Shown one piece after another: positions 1 through 9,081 of a stretch of DNA of 64,000 nt. The DNA is from GM7GCV1 sp965221105 (GTDB taxonomy: Bacteria > Pseudomonadota > Gammaproteobacteria > Pseudomonadales > GM7GCV1), in assembly GCA_965221105.1 (NCBI GenBank), contig OZ244871.1, positions 1,364,001-1,428,000 of the forward strand, in the 5' to 3' direction. Under the pieces are notes generated by a model. The model ran no database searches. It saw nothing but the letters and a program-made list of their open reading frames with translations, and had not been told where the DNA came from. Both the position numbers and the translations under genes were made by a program. How positions within the stretch are numbered: position 1 is the first letter of the stretch; each line of letters begins with the position of its first letter.

Positions 1-2261
1 CCCTTGATTCTGCTGGGCGTTTCTCCGAAACAAAGATCGATGACTTCTTCGTCCAGACCGACCGCTTCAAAGAGCTGCGCACCACGGTATGAGACAATTG
101 CGGAGATACCCATTTTTGAGAGAATTTTCTGAAGGCCCTTGTTGATGCCCTTGCGGTAATTTTTCAGTACTTCCCAACTCTCCAGAAGCAGTGTACCGCT
201 GTCTACCATATGGCGCAGAATTCTGTAGCTCAGATAGGGGTGGACTGCCGTGGCGCCGTACCCCAGCAGGCAGGCAAAGTGGTGTGAATCACGGGCGGTG
301 CCTGTCTGTACGATGATATTTGCCTGACATCGAAGACCGGTCTTGACCAGGTGGTGATGAACTGCCCCGGTCGCCATAAGCGCGTGAATCGGCACCATAT
401 CCCTGGCAAGCACACGGTCACTCAGCACGATGAGCACCTTGCCATCCCGAACAGCACACTCTGCCCGGCTACACAGGGACTCGATGGCAGACTTAAGGTC
501 TGTCCGGCCGGGGTCATACCCCAGCGAGATTCTGTAGTTTGGCAGCGAGTGATCCGAACCCGGGTCGATCAGCGCAGCCATTTTGTTTGTTGATAATACG
601 GGAGTGGCCGTGATGACACGCTGAGCGTGCTCGGGCTCTTCCTCAAAAACATTACTCTCGGGGCCAAAGCAGGTTTCAAGAGACATGACGATGGCTTCAC
701 GCAGCGGATCCACCGGAGGATTCGTCACCTGGGCAAATTGTTGCCTGAAGTAGTCGTACAGGGACCGGTGCGTGTGCGACAGCACGGCCGTGGGCGTGTC
801 GTCTCCCATGGAGCCAACTGCTTCCTGGCCGGTTTCTGCGAGTGGTCTCAATATCTGATCGCGTTCTTCGAAGCTGACCTGAAACTGTTTCATGAATCGC
901 TTGAGATCATCTTCAGTTATATCGGATATTTCTGCAGGTGGAATCAGTGCGCCTTTGATCCGCTTGGCATGTTCACGCAGCCATTCCTTATAGGGCTGAG
1001 ACTGCTTGAGCTGCCTGTCCACATCCTGCGTGTGCATGAGCTTTCCCTGCTGGGTATCGATAGAGAGGATCTGCCCAGGCCCGAGCCGCCCCTTGGAGAC
1101 AACATCCGATGGCAGGTACCCGTACGTTCCCACTTCCGAGGCCACGGTAATACAGTCATCCTTGGTGATAACCCAGCGAGACGGGCGCAGGCCGTTGCGA
1201 TCGAGGGTGCAGACAGCGTAGCGCCCGTCGGTAATGACAAGGCCGGCCGGACCGTCCCAAGGTTCCATGTGCATTGAGTTGTACTCAAAGAAGGATTTGA
1301 GGTCGGGATCCATATCGCGGGTATTCTGCCAGGCGGGCGGGACCAGCATGCGAACGGCGCGGTGAATATCCATTCCGCCCACAACAAGAAGTTCGAGCAT
1401 GTTGTCCAGACTGGACGAATCCGAGCCGGAGCGGTTAACCAGCGGGGTAATCTCCGATAGGTCATTCAGGGTTTCCGACTGAAGCAAGGGTGTGCGCGCC
1501 ACCGACCAGTTTCGGTTGCCCATGATCGTGTTAATTTCACCGTTGTGCGCCAGCATCCGAAAAGGTTGCGCCAGAGGCCAGCGAGGCAGCGTATTTGTTG
1601 AAAAGCGCTGATGGAAAACACATATGGCGGTCTTCAGGCGTTCATCAGCAAGGTCAGGATAGAAGCGCGTCAAATCTGCCGACATCATCAGGCCTTTGTA
1701 GCTGAGAACTGTTCTCGACAGGCTGCAGATATAAAAATCCGGGTGGGATTCCAGTTCATTTTCCGCCTTGCGTCTGGCGACAAAAAGGCGGGCATCAAAG
1801 TGGGCGTCGCTGTGTTCCCCTGGAGATACAAACAGGTGTTCGATACGGGGTACCGACTCAAGCGCTATAGGGCCCAGACACTCGTTGTCGGTGGGCACTT
1901 CACGCCAGCCGATCGCAGACAGACCCTCTTCGGCAAGACATCGCTCAATGGTGGCTTTCTCCGCAGAACAGTCCTGCGCATCGCAGGACAGCATGATGGC
2001 CCCCACACCGTATACATCTGGAAGCCCCAGACCTGCTTCCTGAGCCACCTGGCGCAGAAAACTGTCGGGTTTCTGAATCAACAGCCCGCAACCATCGCCA
2101 GTTTTCCCATCAGCAGCGATTCCACCGCGATGGGCCATACAGGTCAGCGATTCAATGGCGGTCGCAAGCAGTTTATGGCTCTGAAGACCCTTCAAATGGG
2201 CAATCAGGCCAAATCCGCAGCTGTCCTTGAATTCCTCAACGCTGTACAGACCAGAAGGCAT
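1..2261 (-). CDS. gltB: Glutamate synthase large subunit, N-terminal 753 residues (3' end outside window)
   Basis: This is the N-terminal half of the NADPH-type glutamate synthase alpha chain, which transfers the glutamine amide to 2-oxoglutarate with GltD. The frame is open from an ATG at 2261 to the left edge, where the last codon is cut. A short propeptide precedes Cys15 in DSCGFGLIAH; in this family that Cys becomes the N-terminal nucleophile of the class II glutaminase domain. HRGGIAADGKTGDGCG and MEPWDGPAG match the glutaminase domain. The open frame ends at FGETPSRIKG, near the start of the FMN/synthase domain. Known enzymes are about 1,500 residues, so roughly half is missing here. 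Expression probably starts from the promoter at 2336-2364 through a leader carrying a terminator-like hairpin. Confidence 0.95.
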   Translation of the reverse strand, partial: MPSGLYSVEEFKDSCGFGLIAHLKGLQSHKLLATAIESLTCMAHRGGIAADGKTGDGCGLLIQKPDSFLRQVAQEAGLGLPDVYGVGAIMLSCDAQDCSAEKATIERCLAEEGLSAIGWREVPTDNECLGPIALESVPRIEHLFVSPGEHSDAHFDARLFVARRKAENELESHPDFYICSLSRTVLSYKGLMMSADLTRFYPDLADERLKTAICVFHQRFSTNTLPRWPLAQPFRMLAHNGEINTIMGNRNWSVARTPLLQSETLNDLSEITPLVNRSGSDSSSLDNMLELLVVGGMDIHRAVRMLVPPAWQNTRDMDPDLKSFFEYNSMHMEPWDGPAGLVITDGRYAVCTLDRNGLRPSRWVITKDDCITVASEVGTYGYLPSDVVSKGRLGPGQILSIDTQQGKLMHTQDVDRQLKQSQPYKEWLREHAKRIKGALIPPAEISDITEDDLKRFMKQFQVSFEERDQILRPLAETGQEAVGSMGDDTPTAVLSHTHRSLYDYFRQQFAQVTNPPVDPLREAIVMSLETCFGPESNVFEEEPEHAQRVITATPVLSTNKMAALIDPGSDHSLPNYRISLGYDPGRTDLKSAIESLCSRAECAVRDGKVLIVLSDRVLARDMVPIHALMATGAVHHHLVKTGLRCQANIIVQTGTARDSHHFACLLGYGATAVHPYLSYRILRHMVDSGTLLLESWEVLKNYRKGINKGLQKILSKMGISAIVSYRGAQLFEAVGLDEEVIDLCFGETPSRIK

Positions 2262-2289
2262 AAATTACCTATGCATCAGATAACCACAG

Positions 2290-2318
2290 AAAAAAGTGCC
2301 CCACCGGACGGGTGAGGC
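2290..2318 (-). terminator. Terminator-like hairpin in the gltB leader
   Basis: On the - strand an 8-bp stem with one mismatch (2311-2318 pairing with 2298-2305, loop 2306-2310) is followed within two bases by a run of six U. This has the shape of an intrinsic terminator. It lies about 30 bases upstream of the gltB ATG and shortly after the inferred transcription start, with no other gene in front of it on that strand. Attenuation of gltB is one reading; a protective 5' stem is another. Confidence 0.5.
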
Positions 2319-2335
2319 AAGCAAACGGGAGCCTA

Positions 2336-2364
2336 ATTTTACACGCGAGGCAACGCAGGGACAA
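2336..2364 (-). promoter_or_regulatory. Sigma-70-type promoter for gltB
   Basis: Read on the - strand, TTGTCC (2359-2364) and TAAAAT (2336-2341) are separated by exactly 17 bases. The -10 matches the consensus at five of six positions and the -35 at four. Transcription would begin near 2329, giving a leader of about 70 bases that contains the hairpin at 2290-2318. This is prediction from sequence only. Confidence 0.5.
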
Positions 2365-2592
2365 ATTGTGCCTGATTCACTGATTCACCGCCTGAAGAAT
2401 CGTGCTGATACTTCGTTTCGGCATATTTAGCTGGCCTTGCCTCATGCACTGTTCCAGTTGCAGCAAGGAAATGATGAGACTCATTCGTTGTTGTTCACCG
2501 AACCGGGGGGCTGTGCTAATCTGAAGCGAACACCGGTTTGAATCTCGCCGTGTACACGAATCTCTCTGCGACAGGCGCCCAAAGGTACCGCT

Positions 2593-3591
2593 ATGCCAGC
2601 ACAAGCACTCCCCGATCTGATTGGAAACACTCCGATGCTGCGCTTGAGCAAGGTGTCTGAGGCGACTGGCTGTGAGATTTATGGCAAATGTGAGTTTCTC
2701 AACCCCGGTGGGTCGGTGAAAGATCGAACCGCACTGGGGATTATTCGCGAGGCAGAGGCCCGAGGGAATCTTCAGGCAGGCAACACCATTGTAGAGGGCA
2801 CAGCCGGCAATACTGGTATAGGTCTTACCATGCTTGCCAATGCTCTGGGATACAAAACCAGCATTGTCATGCCCATGAATCAGTCCCGCGAAAAAATCGA
2901 ACAGCTCGAGCTGCTTGGAGCTGATCTCCATCTGGTTCAGGTAACCGGATACGATGACCCCAATCATTACATTCATCAAGCCAAGGCGCTGGCTGTGCAT
3001 ATGAACGACGTAACCCCGGGCAGCGCGTTCTGGGCACAGCAGTTTGATAATCGCGCGAACCGCACGATCCACTATGAAACCACGGGCCAGGAAATCTGGC
3101 GGCAGACTGAGGGCACGATTGATGGATTTGTATGTGCTGTGGGAACCGGTGGAACCCTGGCAGGTATCTGGCAGGCCCTGAAAGAAAACAACCCGGATGT
3201 ACAAGTCGCGCTGGCCGACCCGGACGGCTCGGCACTCTACAGCTACTACTCGACCGGGAAGCTGACATCAGACGGGCATTCAGTTACCGAAGGCATCGGT
3301 ATCAGTCATCTGACTGGGAACCTGACCGACGTTAGGGTAGATTTTGCCTATCGGATTTCTGATGCGGAAGCCTTGCCGTACATATACGACCTCCTCCTGG
3401 AAGAGGGGCTTTGTCTGGGAGGTTCTTCGGCGATCAACATTGCCGGTGCGGTCAACCTGGCGCGGGAAATGGGCCCCGGTCACCGGATTGTGACCATACT
3501 CTGTGACTATGGAAACCGCTACCAAAGCAAGATATACAACCCCACGTTCCTCAGTGCGCGGGGGCTGCCGGTGCCCGCCTGGATCAGGTGA
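2593..3591 (+). CDS. PLP-dependent cysteine synthase-like enzyme
   Basis: A 332-residue fold-type II PLP enzyme of the cysteine synthase/cystathionine beta-synthase family. The PLP lysine is Lys43 in GGSVKDR. The substrate loop reads EGTAGNTGIG (68-77) rather than the PTSGNTGI of CysK, and the phosphate-binding glycine loop is VGTGGTLAG near residue 181. The EGTAGNTG version is typical of a subgroup that includes cysteine synthase homologues and proposed cysteine desulfhydrases, so the direction of the reaction is not settled. The ATG has AAGG about 10 bases upstream. It is divergent from gltB and ends 8 bases from the convergent methyltransferase gene. Confidence 0.8.
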   Translation: MPAQALPDLIGNTPMLRLSKVSEATGCEIYGKCEFLNPGGSVKDRTALGIIREAEARGNLQAGNTIVEGTAGNTGIGLTMLANALGYKTSIVMPMNQSREKIEQLELLGADLHLVQVTGYDDPNHYIHQAKALAVHMNDVTPGSAFWAQQFDNRANRTIHYETTGQEIWRQTEGTIDGFVCAVGTGGTLAGIWQALKENNPDVQVALADPDGSALYSYYSTGKLTSDGHSVTEGIGISHLTGNLTDVRVDFAYRISDAEALPYIYDLLLEEGLCLGGSSAINIAGAVNLAREMGPGHRIVTILCDYGNRYQSKIYNPTFLSARGLPVPAWIR

Positions 3592-3599
3592 AAGGAGCG

Positions 3600-4745
3600 C
3601 TATCTCCTGATTCGCAGTACTTTGAAACCTGAACTCCTGGTGACCAGTTCCCACGTCAACCCCAGTCTGCTGCAGTGATTCTCAAGGGCAAGGAACTGAT
3701 TCACAACATACCAGGCCTCTCCATTGAGACCCAAAAGCCGGCGGGTCTGGGTGAGAAATCTTTCGTGCAGCTGGCTTTCGATAGAGAATCCACGATGAAA
3801 GGGCGGGTTGCAGAGTATCAGATCAAAGGGGCCGTCAATGGCATCGCCAGCATTTGAGGCCTCAACGGAGATTTCGAGACAGTCCTCATGTATTTTCAGG
3901 TTTCTGCGGGTTGCCTCCAATGCTGCGTGACAGTTATCTGTGGCGACCAGCTTCCTGGCAGCACGTGTCGCAGCAAAGCATGACAGAAAGCCGTAGCCAG
4001 ACCCCAAATCGAGCACACTCTCCCTCGATGCCGGGCAACAATGCTCCGCCAAACATTGGGTCAGCAGCTGGCTGCCATTATCAATTTTGTTCCAGCCGTA
4101 AATTCCAGGTTTGGTCCAGTACACCTCATCTTCTGCACACACTATTTCACGGAATTCGAGGTACTCCTGATCATCCAGCCGCGGCCCACTGTGAGACGTT
4201 TTTGTCAGTCTGGCCAGGAGAAGCTGGTTTTTGCCCCGGCTGAGATGGCCCGAGCCGCCAAAGAGCTCGGCTGCCTTTTTCAGACAGGTTTTAATACCTT
4301 CATTCTTGTATCCGCACAGCCACAATATTCCACCCGGCGTCAGCACAGTGAATGCCTGATTGATCAGGTGGTGCATCAGGGCACGTTCCTTGGGTATACG
4401 GACAAATACTTCTGATGGTGTGGGATTGAAGCCAGAGAGATCAAAATCAGAAAATACAGCTTCGATCCCGAGCGAGCTTGCCAGAGCCTGCTGATCGACA
4501 CGATTGGTGACCATGGTCATCCTGCTGCCCTGAATCCGCTCCAGCAAGCTGGTCTCGAGCGGATGGTCATCGACCAGCCACAGCCTGTGAATATCAGGCA
4601 TTTTAGCTATGGATTCCAGCATGGCTTCTGCCAAGTGATCCAGTGCCTGATCTGATCGAACCGCTGTGCTGTCCACGATATCTGTTTTTGCTCGGGCGAG
4701 ATATACCCCGTGCGAATTTATACCGCCCCTTTCCGGGAGAGGCAA
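3600..4745 (-). CDS. RsmC/RlmG-type rRNA guanine-N2 methyltransferase
   Basis: A two-domain class I SAM methyltransferase of about 380 residues. The C-terminal half carries the SAM loop VLDLGSGYGFLS and the catalytic NPPF motif in ILCNPPFHRGF, as in enzymes that methylate the exocyclic N2 of guanine in rRNA. The N-terminal half is the non-catalytic duplicated fold seen in RsmC and RlmG, and the length is closer to RlmG (378 in E. coli). Which rRNA position is modified cannot be told from sequence. The start is uncertain: the frame opens with TTG at 4745 without an obvious ribosome site, and a GTG about 70 bases further in, just before the conserved domain, is an alternative. Confidence 0.8.
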   Translation of the reverse strand: MPLPERGGINSHGVYLARAKTDIVDSTAVRSDQALDHLAEAMLESIAKMPDIHRLWLVDDHPLETSLLERIQGSRMTMVTNRVDQQALASSLGIEAVFSDFDLSGFNPTPSEVFVRIPKERALMHHLINQAFTVLTPGGILWLCGYKNEGIKTCLKKAAELFGGSGHLSRGKNQLLLARLTKTSHSGPRLDDQEYLEFREIVCAEDEVYWTKPGIYGWNKIDNGSQLLTQCLAEHCCPASRESVLDLGSGYGFLSCFAATRAARKLVATDNCHAALEATRRNLKIHEDCLEISVEASNAGDAIDGPFDLILCNPPFHRGFSIESQLHERFLTQTRRLLGLNGEAWYVVNQFLALENHCSRLGLTWELVTRSSGFKVLRIRR

Positions 4746-5346
4746 GCGACCAGTTACACGAGGCCGGGTACGGCCTGCTTGCAGGCCGCGGCGGGATTTC
4801 TGTGTGCGAAGAAATCTGGCGCTCTGGCGAATCTCGCGCTGTACACCTTGAATTGTCAGGCTGCGGAAGCACTAGGACTGGTGTTTTTCCAAATGCGGCC
4901 AATTTTGGCGGTGTTGAAAACAGATGGTCACAGGAGCTGGCCCTGTTACGTAGAAATTTCCGAGGTATGTTCATGAGTGATCAGGCCGTCGGGCAGATAA
5001 GACGTCTGAGCCCAATGACAGATGAAGGTTCACCAGATGAATCTCGACTGGCCTTTTTTTCGGATTCTCTCAGGTCATGACACCCGCCGGTCCTTTGTCC
5101 CTGAATGTCGAAATTCCTGCCACAAGTCTGAAGGAAGCCATCAGTGAGTTTTCGAGCTGGCAGCCGTGTTCATGGAAGAAACCCTCGGGGAACTTGAAGC
5201 ACTTCGCAAGGGACGGGCTTCCTCCATCATGGTTACCGGGCAGTCTGGAAGCGGCTTTCAGATGCCCTGAGCCATTTCCATCTCAACAGGCACGATTCGC
5301 GGTAGAATAGGCTCTTTCAAAATTGGGTGCCTTGCAACACACAACC
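4746..5346. other. Intergenic stretch before rpoH with two overlapping short frames
   Basis: No recognisable gene. A short + frame starting with ATG at 4973 (preceded by GAGGT) ends at TGA 5078-5080, overlapping an ATG at 5077 that opens a 77-residue frame ending at 5310. Near 5150 that second frame could be joined, by one base change in a T-run, to another frame containing AAVFMEETLGELEALRKGR, which looks more protein-like. The arrangement could be a decayed or frameshifted small gene. The rpoH promoter should lie in the last 100 bases; TAGAAT just before 5310 is a possible -10. Confidence 0.3.
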
Positions 5347-6207
5347 ATGGGTACATCTCTGCAGCCCGTCGATACTCTCTCGCCCGGAGGGGATCTGAAC
5401 GCCTATATCCAGGGTGTCTACAGTATTCCGGTGTTGACAGCCGAAGAGGAACACCAGCTTGCCATCAGCTACGCTGCTGACGAAGACCTGGATTCGGCCC
5501 GTCAGCTGATTCTTGCCCACCTTCGTTTTGTAGTGCATATCGCCCGCAGTTATTCCGGTTACGGGCTGCCCCTGGGAGATCTGATTCAGGAAGGGAACGT
5601 GGGCCTTATGAAGGCGGTCAAGCGTTTTGATCCAGATCGCGGCGTGCGACTGGTCTCCTTCGCTGTGCACTGGATCAGGGCGGAGATTCACGAATTTATT
5701 CTGCGCAACTGGCGCATCGTCAAGGTTGCCACCACCAAGGCCCAGCGCAAACTGTTCTTCAATCTCCGCAGTAAAAAGAAGGCATTGGGCTGGCTCAACA
5801 CTGCTGAGGCCGAGGCTATAGCGGAGGATCTTGGCGTCGAGGTAGATCAGGTCGTGCAGATGGAGGGCAGGCTCGCTGCTCAAGATGCGGCTTTTGATGC
5901 CCCGACTGATGCCGACGATGAGGATTTCATTACAGCTCCGGTGTACTACCTCGAAGACAAGAGCGCCGATCCGGCCGCATTACTGGAAGATTCAGACTGG
6001 GCGGACTCCGGTGCGCGGAGTTTGGCTCGGGGTATGGAGTTGCTCGACGAGCGAAGCAGGGATATCCTCGAACGCCGGTGGCTTGCGGAGGAGAAACCCA
6101 CACTTCACGAGCTGGCCGCCGAGTATCAGGTATCGGCCGAGCGAATTCGCCAGATTGAGCAGGCAGCCATGAAGAAGATTCGCAGTTCAATGGAATCCGA
6201 GGCGTAG
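5347..6207 (+). CDS. rpoH: RNA polymerase heat-shock sigma factor (sigma-32)
   Basis: A 286-residue sigma-70-family factor that directs RNA polymerase to heat-shock promoters. Region 2 contains AHLRFVVHIARSYSGYG and DLIQEGNVGLMKAVKRFDP. The RpoH box, which distinguishes this subfamily and helps core binding and turnover, is seen as KAQRKLFFNLRSKKK. Region 4.2 ends with YQVSAERIRQIEQAAMKKI as the -35 recognition helix. The ATG at 5347 is chosen because MGTSLQPVDTL aligns with Pseudomonas RpoH N-termini; a TTG at 5323 would add eight unlikely residues. A DUF423 gene follows after 19 bases, suggesting cotranscription with DUF423 and trmB. Confidence 0.96.
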   Translation: MGTSLQPVDTLSPGGDLNAYIQGVYSIPVLTAEEEHQLAISYAADEDLDSARQLILAHLRFVVHIARSYSGYGLPLGDLIQEGNVGLMKAVKRFDPDRGVRLVSFAVHWIRAEIHEFILRNWRIVKVATTKAQRKLFFNLRSKKKALGWLNTAEAEAIAEDLGVEVDQVVQMEGRLAAQDAAFDAPTDADDEDFITAPVYYLEDKSADPAALLEDSDWADSGARSLARGMELLDERSRDILERRWLAEEKPTLHELAAEYQVSAERIRQIEQAAMKKIRSSMESEA

Positions 6208-6226
6208 CATTCAGGTAAAACACAAG

Positions 6227-6616
6227 GTGCCCCGGCTGTTTCTGGCACTGGCTGCGGCTGGTGGATTCTTCGCCCTGTTGTTGGGAGCCTTTGCTGCTCA
6301 CGGCCTGGAAGGGCAGGTGTCCGCTGTCCGCCTAAATGCGTTCAAGACTGGCGCAGAATATCAAATGACTCACAGTCTGGCGTTGATGCTAGTCAGTGTT
6401 CTTATGCACACCCAGGGAAAGAACACCTGGCTGCGCTGGGCGGCGGGGGCGCTCACTCTGGGATTGACCCTGTTTTGCGGCAGTCTGTACATCCTGGTTA
6501 TTTTCGATGTGCCCGCCGCAGGTATGGTGACGCCGCTGGGCGGCTTGAGTCTTGCGCTGGGCTGGCTGTGTCTCTTCCTCTGCGCACTGGACACGAGGAA
6601 AGGCAGTAGTAGATGA
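6227..6616 (+). CDS. DUF423 (YgdD-like) inner-membrane protein
   Basis: A 129-residue integral membrane protein of unknown function with about four hydrophobic segments. Family marks are GAFAAHGL after the first segment, the EYQMTHSLALM stretch, FCGSLYILVIF, and TPLGGLSLALGW near the end. The start is GTG. The stop overlaps the trmB start by four bases (ATGA), so the two are probably translationally coupled. DUF423 proteins are widespread in gammaproteobacteria, and the context here suggests no specific role. Confidence 0.85.
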   Translation: MPRLFLALAAAGGFFALLLGAFAAHGLEGQVSAVRLNAFKTGAEYQMTHSLALMLVSVLMHTQGKNTWLRWAAGALTLGLTLFCGSLYILVIFDVPAAGMVTPLGGLSLALGWLCLFLCALDTRKGSSR

Positions 6617-7308
6617 TGGACATACGGCCCGAGTTTCGTTCCAGAGACATTCGCTCCTATGTGATTCGTTCCGGTCGTATGACCACCGGGCAGAAGGCGG
6701 CCTTTGAGCGCTATTGGGACTGGTACGGACTGGAACTGGCTTCTGGCGCGGTTGATTTCGGGAGTGTCTTCGGTCGCACCGCGCCGCTGGTGCTGGAGAT
6801 AGGTTTTGGGATGGGCGATTCGCTTCTGGAGATGTGCCTTACAGAGCCAGACAGGGACTTTATCGGTGTCGAGGTCTACCCTCCCGGCGTGGGTAAGCTG
6901 ATGAATCGGGCCGCTGACGCGGGTATTCAGAATCTTCGGGTGTTCCTTGCTGATGCCCATGATGTGTTGGCTGACTGCATACCCCAGGCCAGTCTGGCGC
7001 GGGTTCAGATCTATTTTCCGGACCCCTGGCACAAAAAAAAACACCACAAACGCCGCTTGATTCAGAGAGAATTTGTAGTGCAGATCCACTCCAGGCTGAC
7101 TTCTGGTGGCATACTGCATCTGGCCACCGACTGGGAAAACTACGCCGAACACATGATGGAGGTTGTAGAATTGCTGCATGGATACGAAAATCTGGCTGGT
7201 GTGGGGCAGTTCAGTGCAAAGCCCCATTGGCGTCCCGAGACGAAATTTGAACGCCGTGGTCACACACTGGACCACTCCATATACGACCTTGTTTTCAGGA
7301 AACCATGA
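6613..7308 (+). CDS. trmB: tRNA (guanine-N7-)-methyltransferase
   Basis: A 231-residue SAM-dependent enzyme that makes m7G46 in the tRNA variable loop. The SAM motif is LEIGFGMGDSL, followed by DFIGVEVY. The family signature YFPDPWHKKKHHKRR, which carries the conserved Asp and tRNA-contacting basic residues, lies near residues 136-150. The C-terminal ETKFERRGHTLDHSIYDL matches the conserved end of TrmB. The length is usual. It overlaps the DUF423 gene by four bases. Confidence 0.97.
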   Translation: MMDIRPEFRSRDIRSYVIRSGRMTTGQKAAFERYWDWYGLELASGAVDFGSVFGRTAPLVLEIGFGMGDSLLEMCLTEPDRDFIGVEVYPPGVGKLMNRAADAGIQNLRVFLADAHDVLADCIPQASLARVQIYFPDPWHKKKHHKRRLIQREFVVQIHSRLTSGGILHLATDWENYAEHMMEVVELLHGYENLAGVGQFSAKPHWRPETKFERRGHTLDHSIYDLVFRKP

Positions 7309-7436
7309 ACGTTCCTGGTGAATTTCGGGGTTCGGCCCCGTCTGGATTGGCGGACGGCCGGACCTCACTCATCAGCCCGTGCGCGGGGAAATATTCAACC
7401 ATCCGGGCTCACCGGCCCATTCTTCAGGAGATATGA

Positions 7437-8168
7437 GTGAAACAATTAAGACATGCAGTATTAGTGCCCTGTGTAGGGCTTATCGCCGCCTGTGGCGGTG
7501 GTGCTCCACAGGAGGAAGTGCCCGTTTTTCAGGACCCTGCGCTGGAATCCTTGGAGTCAAAGGTGAACTACCTGATCGGATACAGCAACGTTGAGCAGCT
7601 GCAGCAGCAAGGCCTGGAGATCGATGTTCCCGCATTCACTGCCGGCACACGGGCTGCACTGCACGGCGAACCCTCGAGATTTAGCCAGGAGGAAGCCCAG
7701 CAGGCCTTTGCGGAATTTCGCGATCAAATGCAGCAAGAAGCGGCTGCCGAGTTTACACGGCTGTCCGAAGAAAATCTGACACAATCAGATGCCTTCCTGA
7801 CAGAAAATGGTGTCAGAGAGGATGTCATAACAACCGAGAGCGGCTTGCAGTATCGTGTGCTGGAGGATGCCGAGGGAGCGAAACCTGCAGCCGACAGCAG
7901 GGTGCAGGTGCACTACGAGGGCAGGCTGATTAACGGCGAGGTCTTTGACAGTTCAATTGCGCGGGGAGAGCCCGTGGTGTTCTCCTTGAACGAGGTCATT
8001 GCCGGCTGGACCGAGGGACTCCAACTGATGCCTGAGGGTGCGAAATTCGAATTCTATGTTCCTCCCGAGCTTGCCTACGGCGCAAGTGGAACCGGCGGAG
8101 GTATCGGGCCGAACGAAGCCCTGATCTTTGTGGTTGAACTTTTGCAGGCACATGTCGCATCGGAATAG
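7437..8168 (+). CDS. FKBP-type peptidyl-prolyl isomerase, lipoprotein (Mip/FkpA-like)
   Basis: A 243-residue protein with a lipoprotein signal (LIAAC, lipidated Cys19), a helical N-terminal dimerisation region of about 100 residues rich in Gln, Glu and Ala, and a C-terminal FKBP domain (about 135-240). FKBP marks are VQVHYEGRLINGEVFDSS, VIAGWTEGLQLM, and FYVPPELAYG. It should assist folding of envelope proteins from the outer or inner membrane. The start is GTG 7437, with AGGAGAT just upstream. It follows trmB after a 128-base gap with no visible gene. Confidence 0.9.
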   Translation: MKQLRHAVLVPCVGLIAACGGGAPQEEVPVFQDPALESLESKVNYLIGYSNVEQLQQQGLEIDVPAFTAGTRAALHGEPSRFSQEEAQQAFAEFRDQMQQEAAAEFTRLSEENLTQSDAFLTENGVREDVITTESGLQYRVLEDAEGAKPAADSRVQVHYEGRLINGEVFDSSIARGEPVVFSLNEVIAGWTEGLQLMPEGAKFEFYVPPELAYGASGTGGGIGPNEALIFVVELLQAHVASE

Positions 8169-9081
8169 CATCTGCAACGGCCACCAGCCTCTGGCTCTGG
8201 CTCTTCTTGGTGCGCTCAACTTTTTATGTCGGTGAGGCAACCCCGAGCGGGCCACATACGGGACGGACTGGGGCCGCAGGGTGATGACGGCCCAGCTCAT
8301 ACGACCCGCCCTGTTGTACGCGAGCACTGTGTCGATCTGGTGGAGACGGGCTGCTGCCATATATTCGGCCTATCAACGGGGCTTTCCGCGCCCCCTGGTG
8401 GCTTGGGTGGGCACATGGCCTGCCTGGTGCGGCGTACCCGATCTGAGGACCGTCCAGGCGGTGAGCGCGCACCGGGAGCCAGTGCGGCCGTCGCCACGTT
8501 CCGGTGACGCCAAGCCAGTACCCCCTGCAGCCACTGGCTGCGCCGGCACGTTTGGCCCTTCTCCCTGTCCCTGTTCGTCCGGGACAACTGGGTGACCATC
8601 GACCGGGCTCCATGGATCAGCAGGCCCATTGCGGACAAGCGCCCACTGGCATCGGAGCGAGAAGGATCAGCGCGACGAACGCGTGGAAAAGTAGCCTGTT
8701 CGGCCACCGGGAGCAAGCGCCGCGCCATTTCCGCCAGCTTTCTCCGTATCCGACCCCGGATTGATCAGGTTGATAGACATCTCTTGGCCGCACCCGAGAA
8801 CGCGAAGCAGCTCAGGCGTCCGGTGGCGAAATCGCCGAAACCAAGCGCACGAGCACCAACGCCGAGGCCACCTTCACCGCCAATCTTTTTTTGGTCGCCG
8901 GCAGTGAGCCGAAGCGGCGGATACCAGTGGAAATGAAAGATGCTTCCACATCAATCACCATCTCACCATCGCCGTTGGCGCTGTTCGTGTGTCTGCACAG
9001 TCACCGCGGTGACTGTGCAGCGTTCAACACCGGTGTATTATACTGTCGCACCATGAAGTGCGACAGGGTTCAGGTGTCTCC
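8169..9081. other. Long stretch without a confident gene; possible decayed coding sequence
   Basis: Several frames stay open only because the sequence is GC-rich; none shows a recognisable domain. Short protein-like pieces occur in different frames (for example around 8,160-8,230 and 8,520-8,650), which would suit an old, frameshifted gene. The last 90 bases hold a perfect palindrome (8993-9020) and a TATACT-like -10 at 9039-9044 in front of the next gene. Confidence 0.4.
8993..9020. promoter_or_regulatory. Perfect 28-bp palindrome upstream of the AAA/PD-(D/E)XK gene
   Basis: Fourteen bases (CTGCACAGTCACCG) are followed directly by their exact reverse complement. No T-run follows, so it is not an ordinary terminator. 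It ends 18 bases before a TATACT hexamer (9039-9044) and 61 bases before the chosen start codon, so it covers the expected -35 region. An operator for a dimeric repressor is the simplest reading; a mobile-element end is another. Confidence 0.55.

Noticed and set aside
8169..8990. A structured RNA such as RNase P RNA or tmRNA
   Set aside because: The diagnostic conserved strings of those RNAs are absent.
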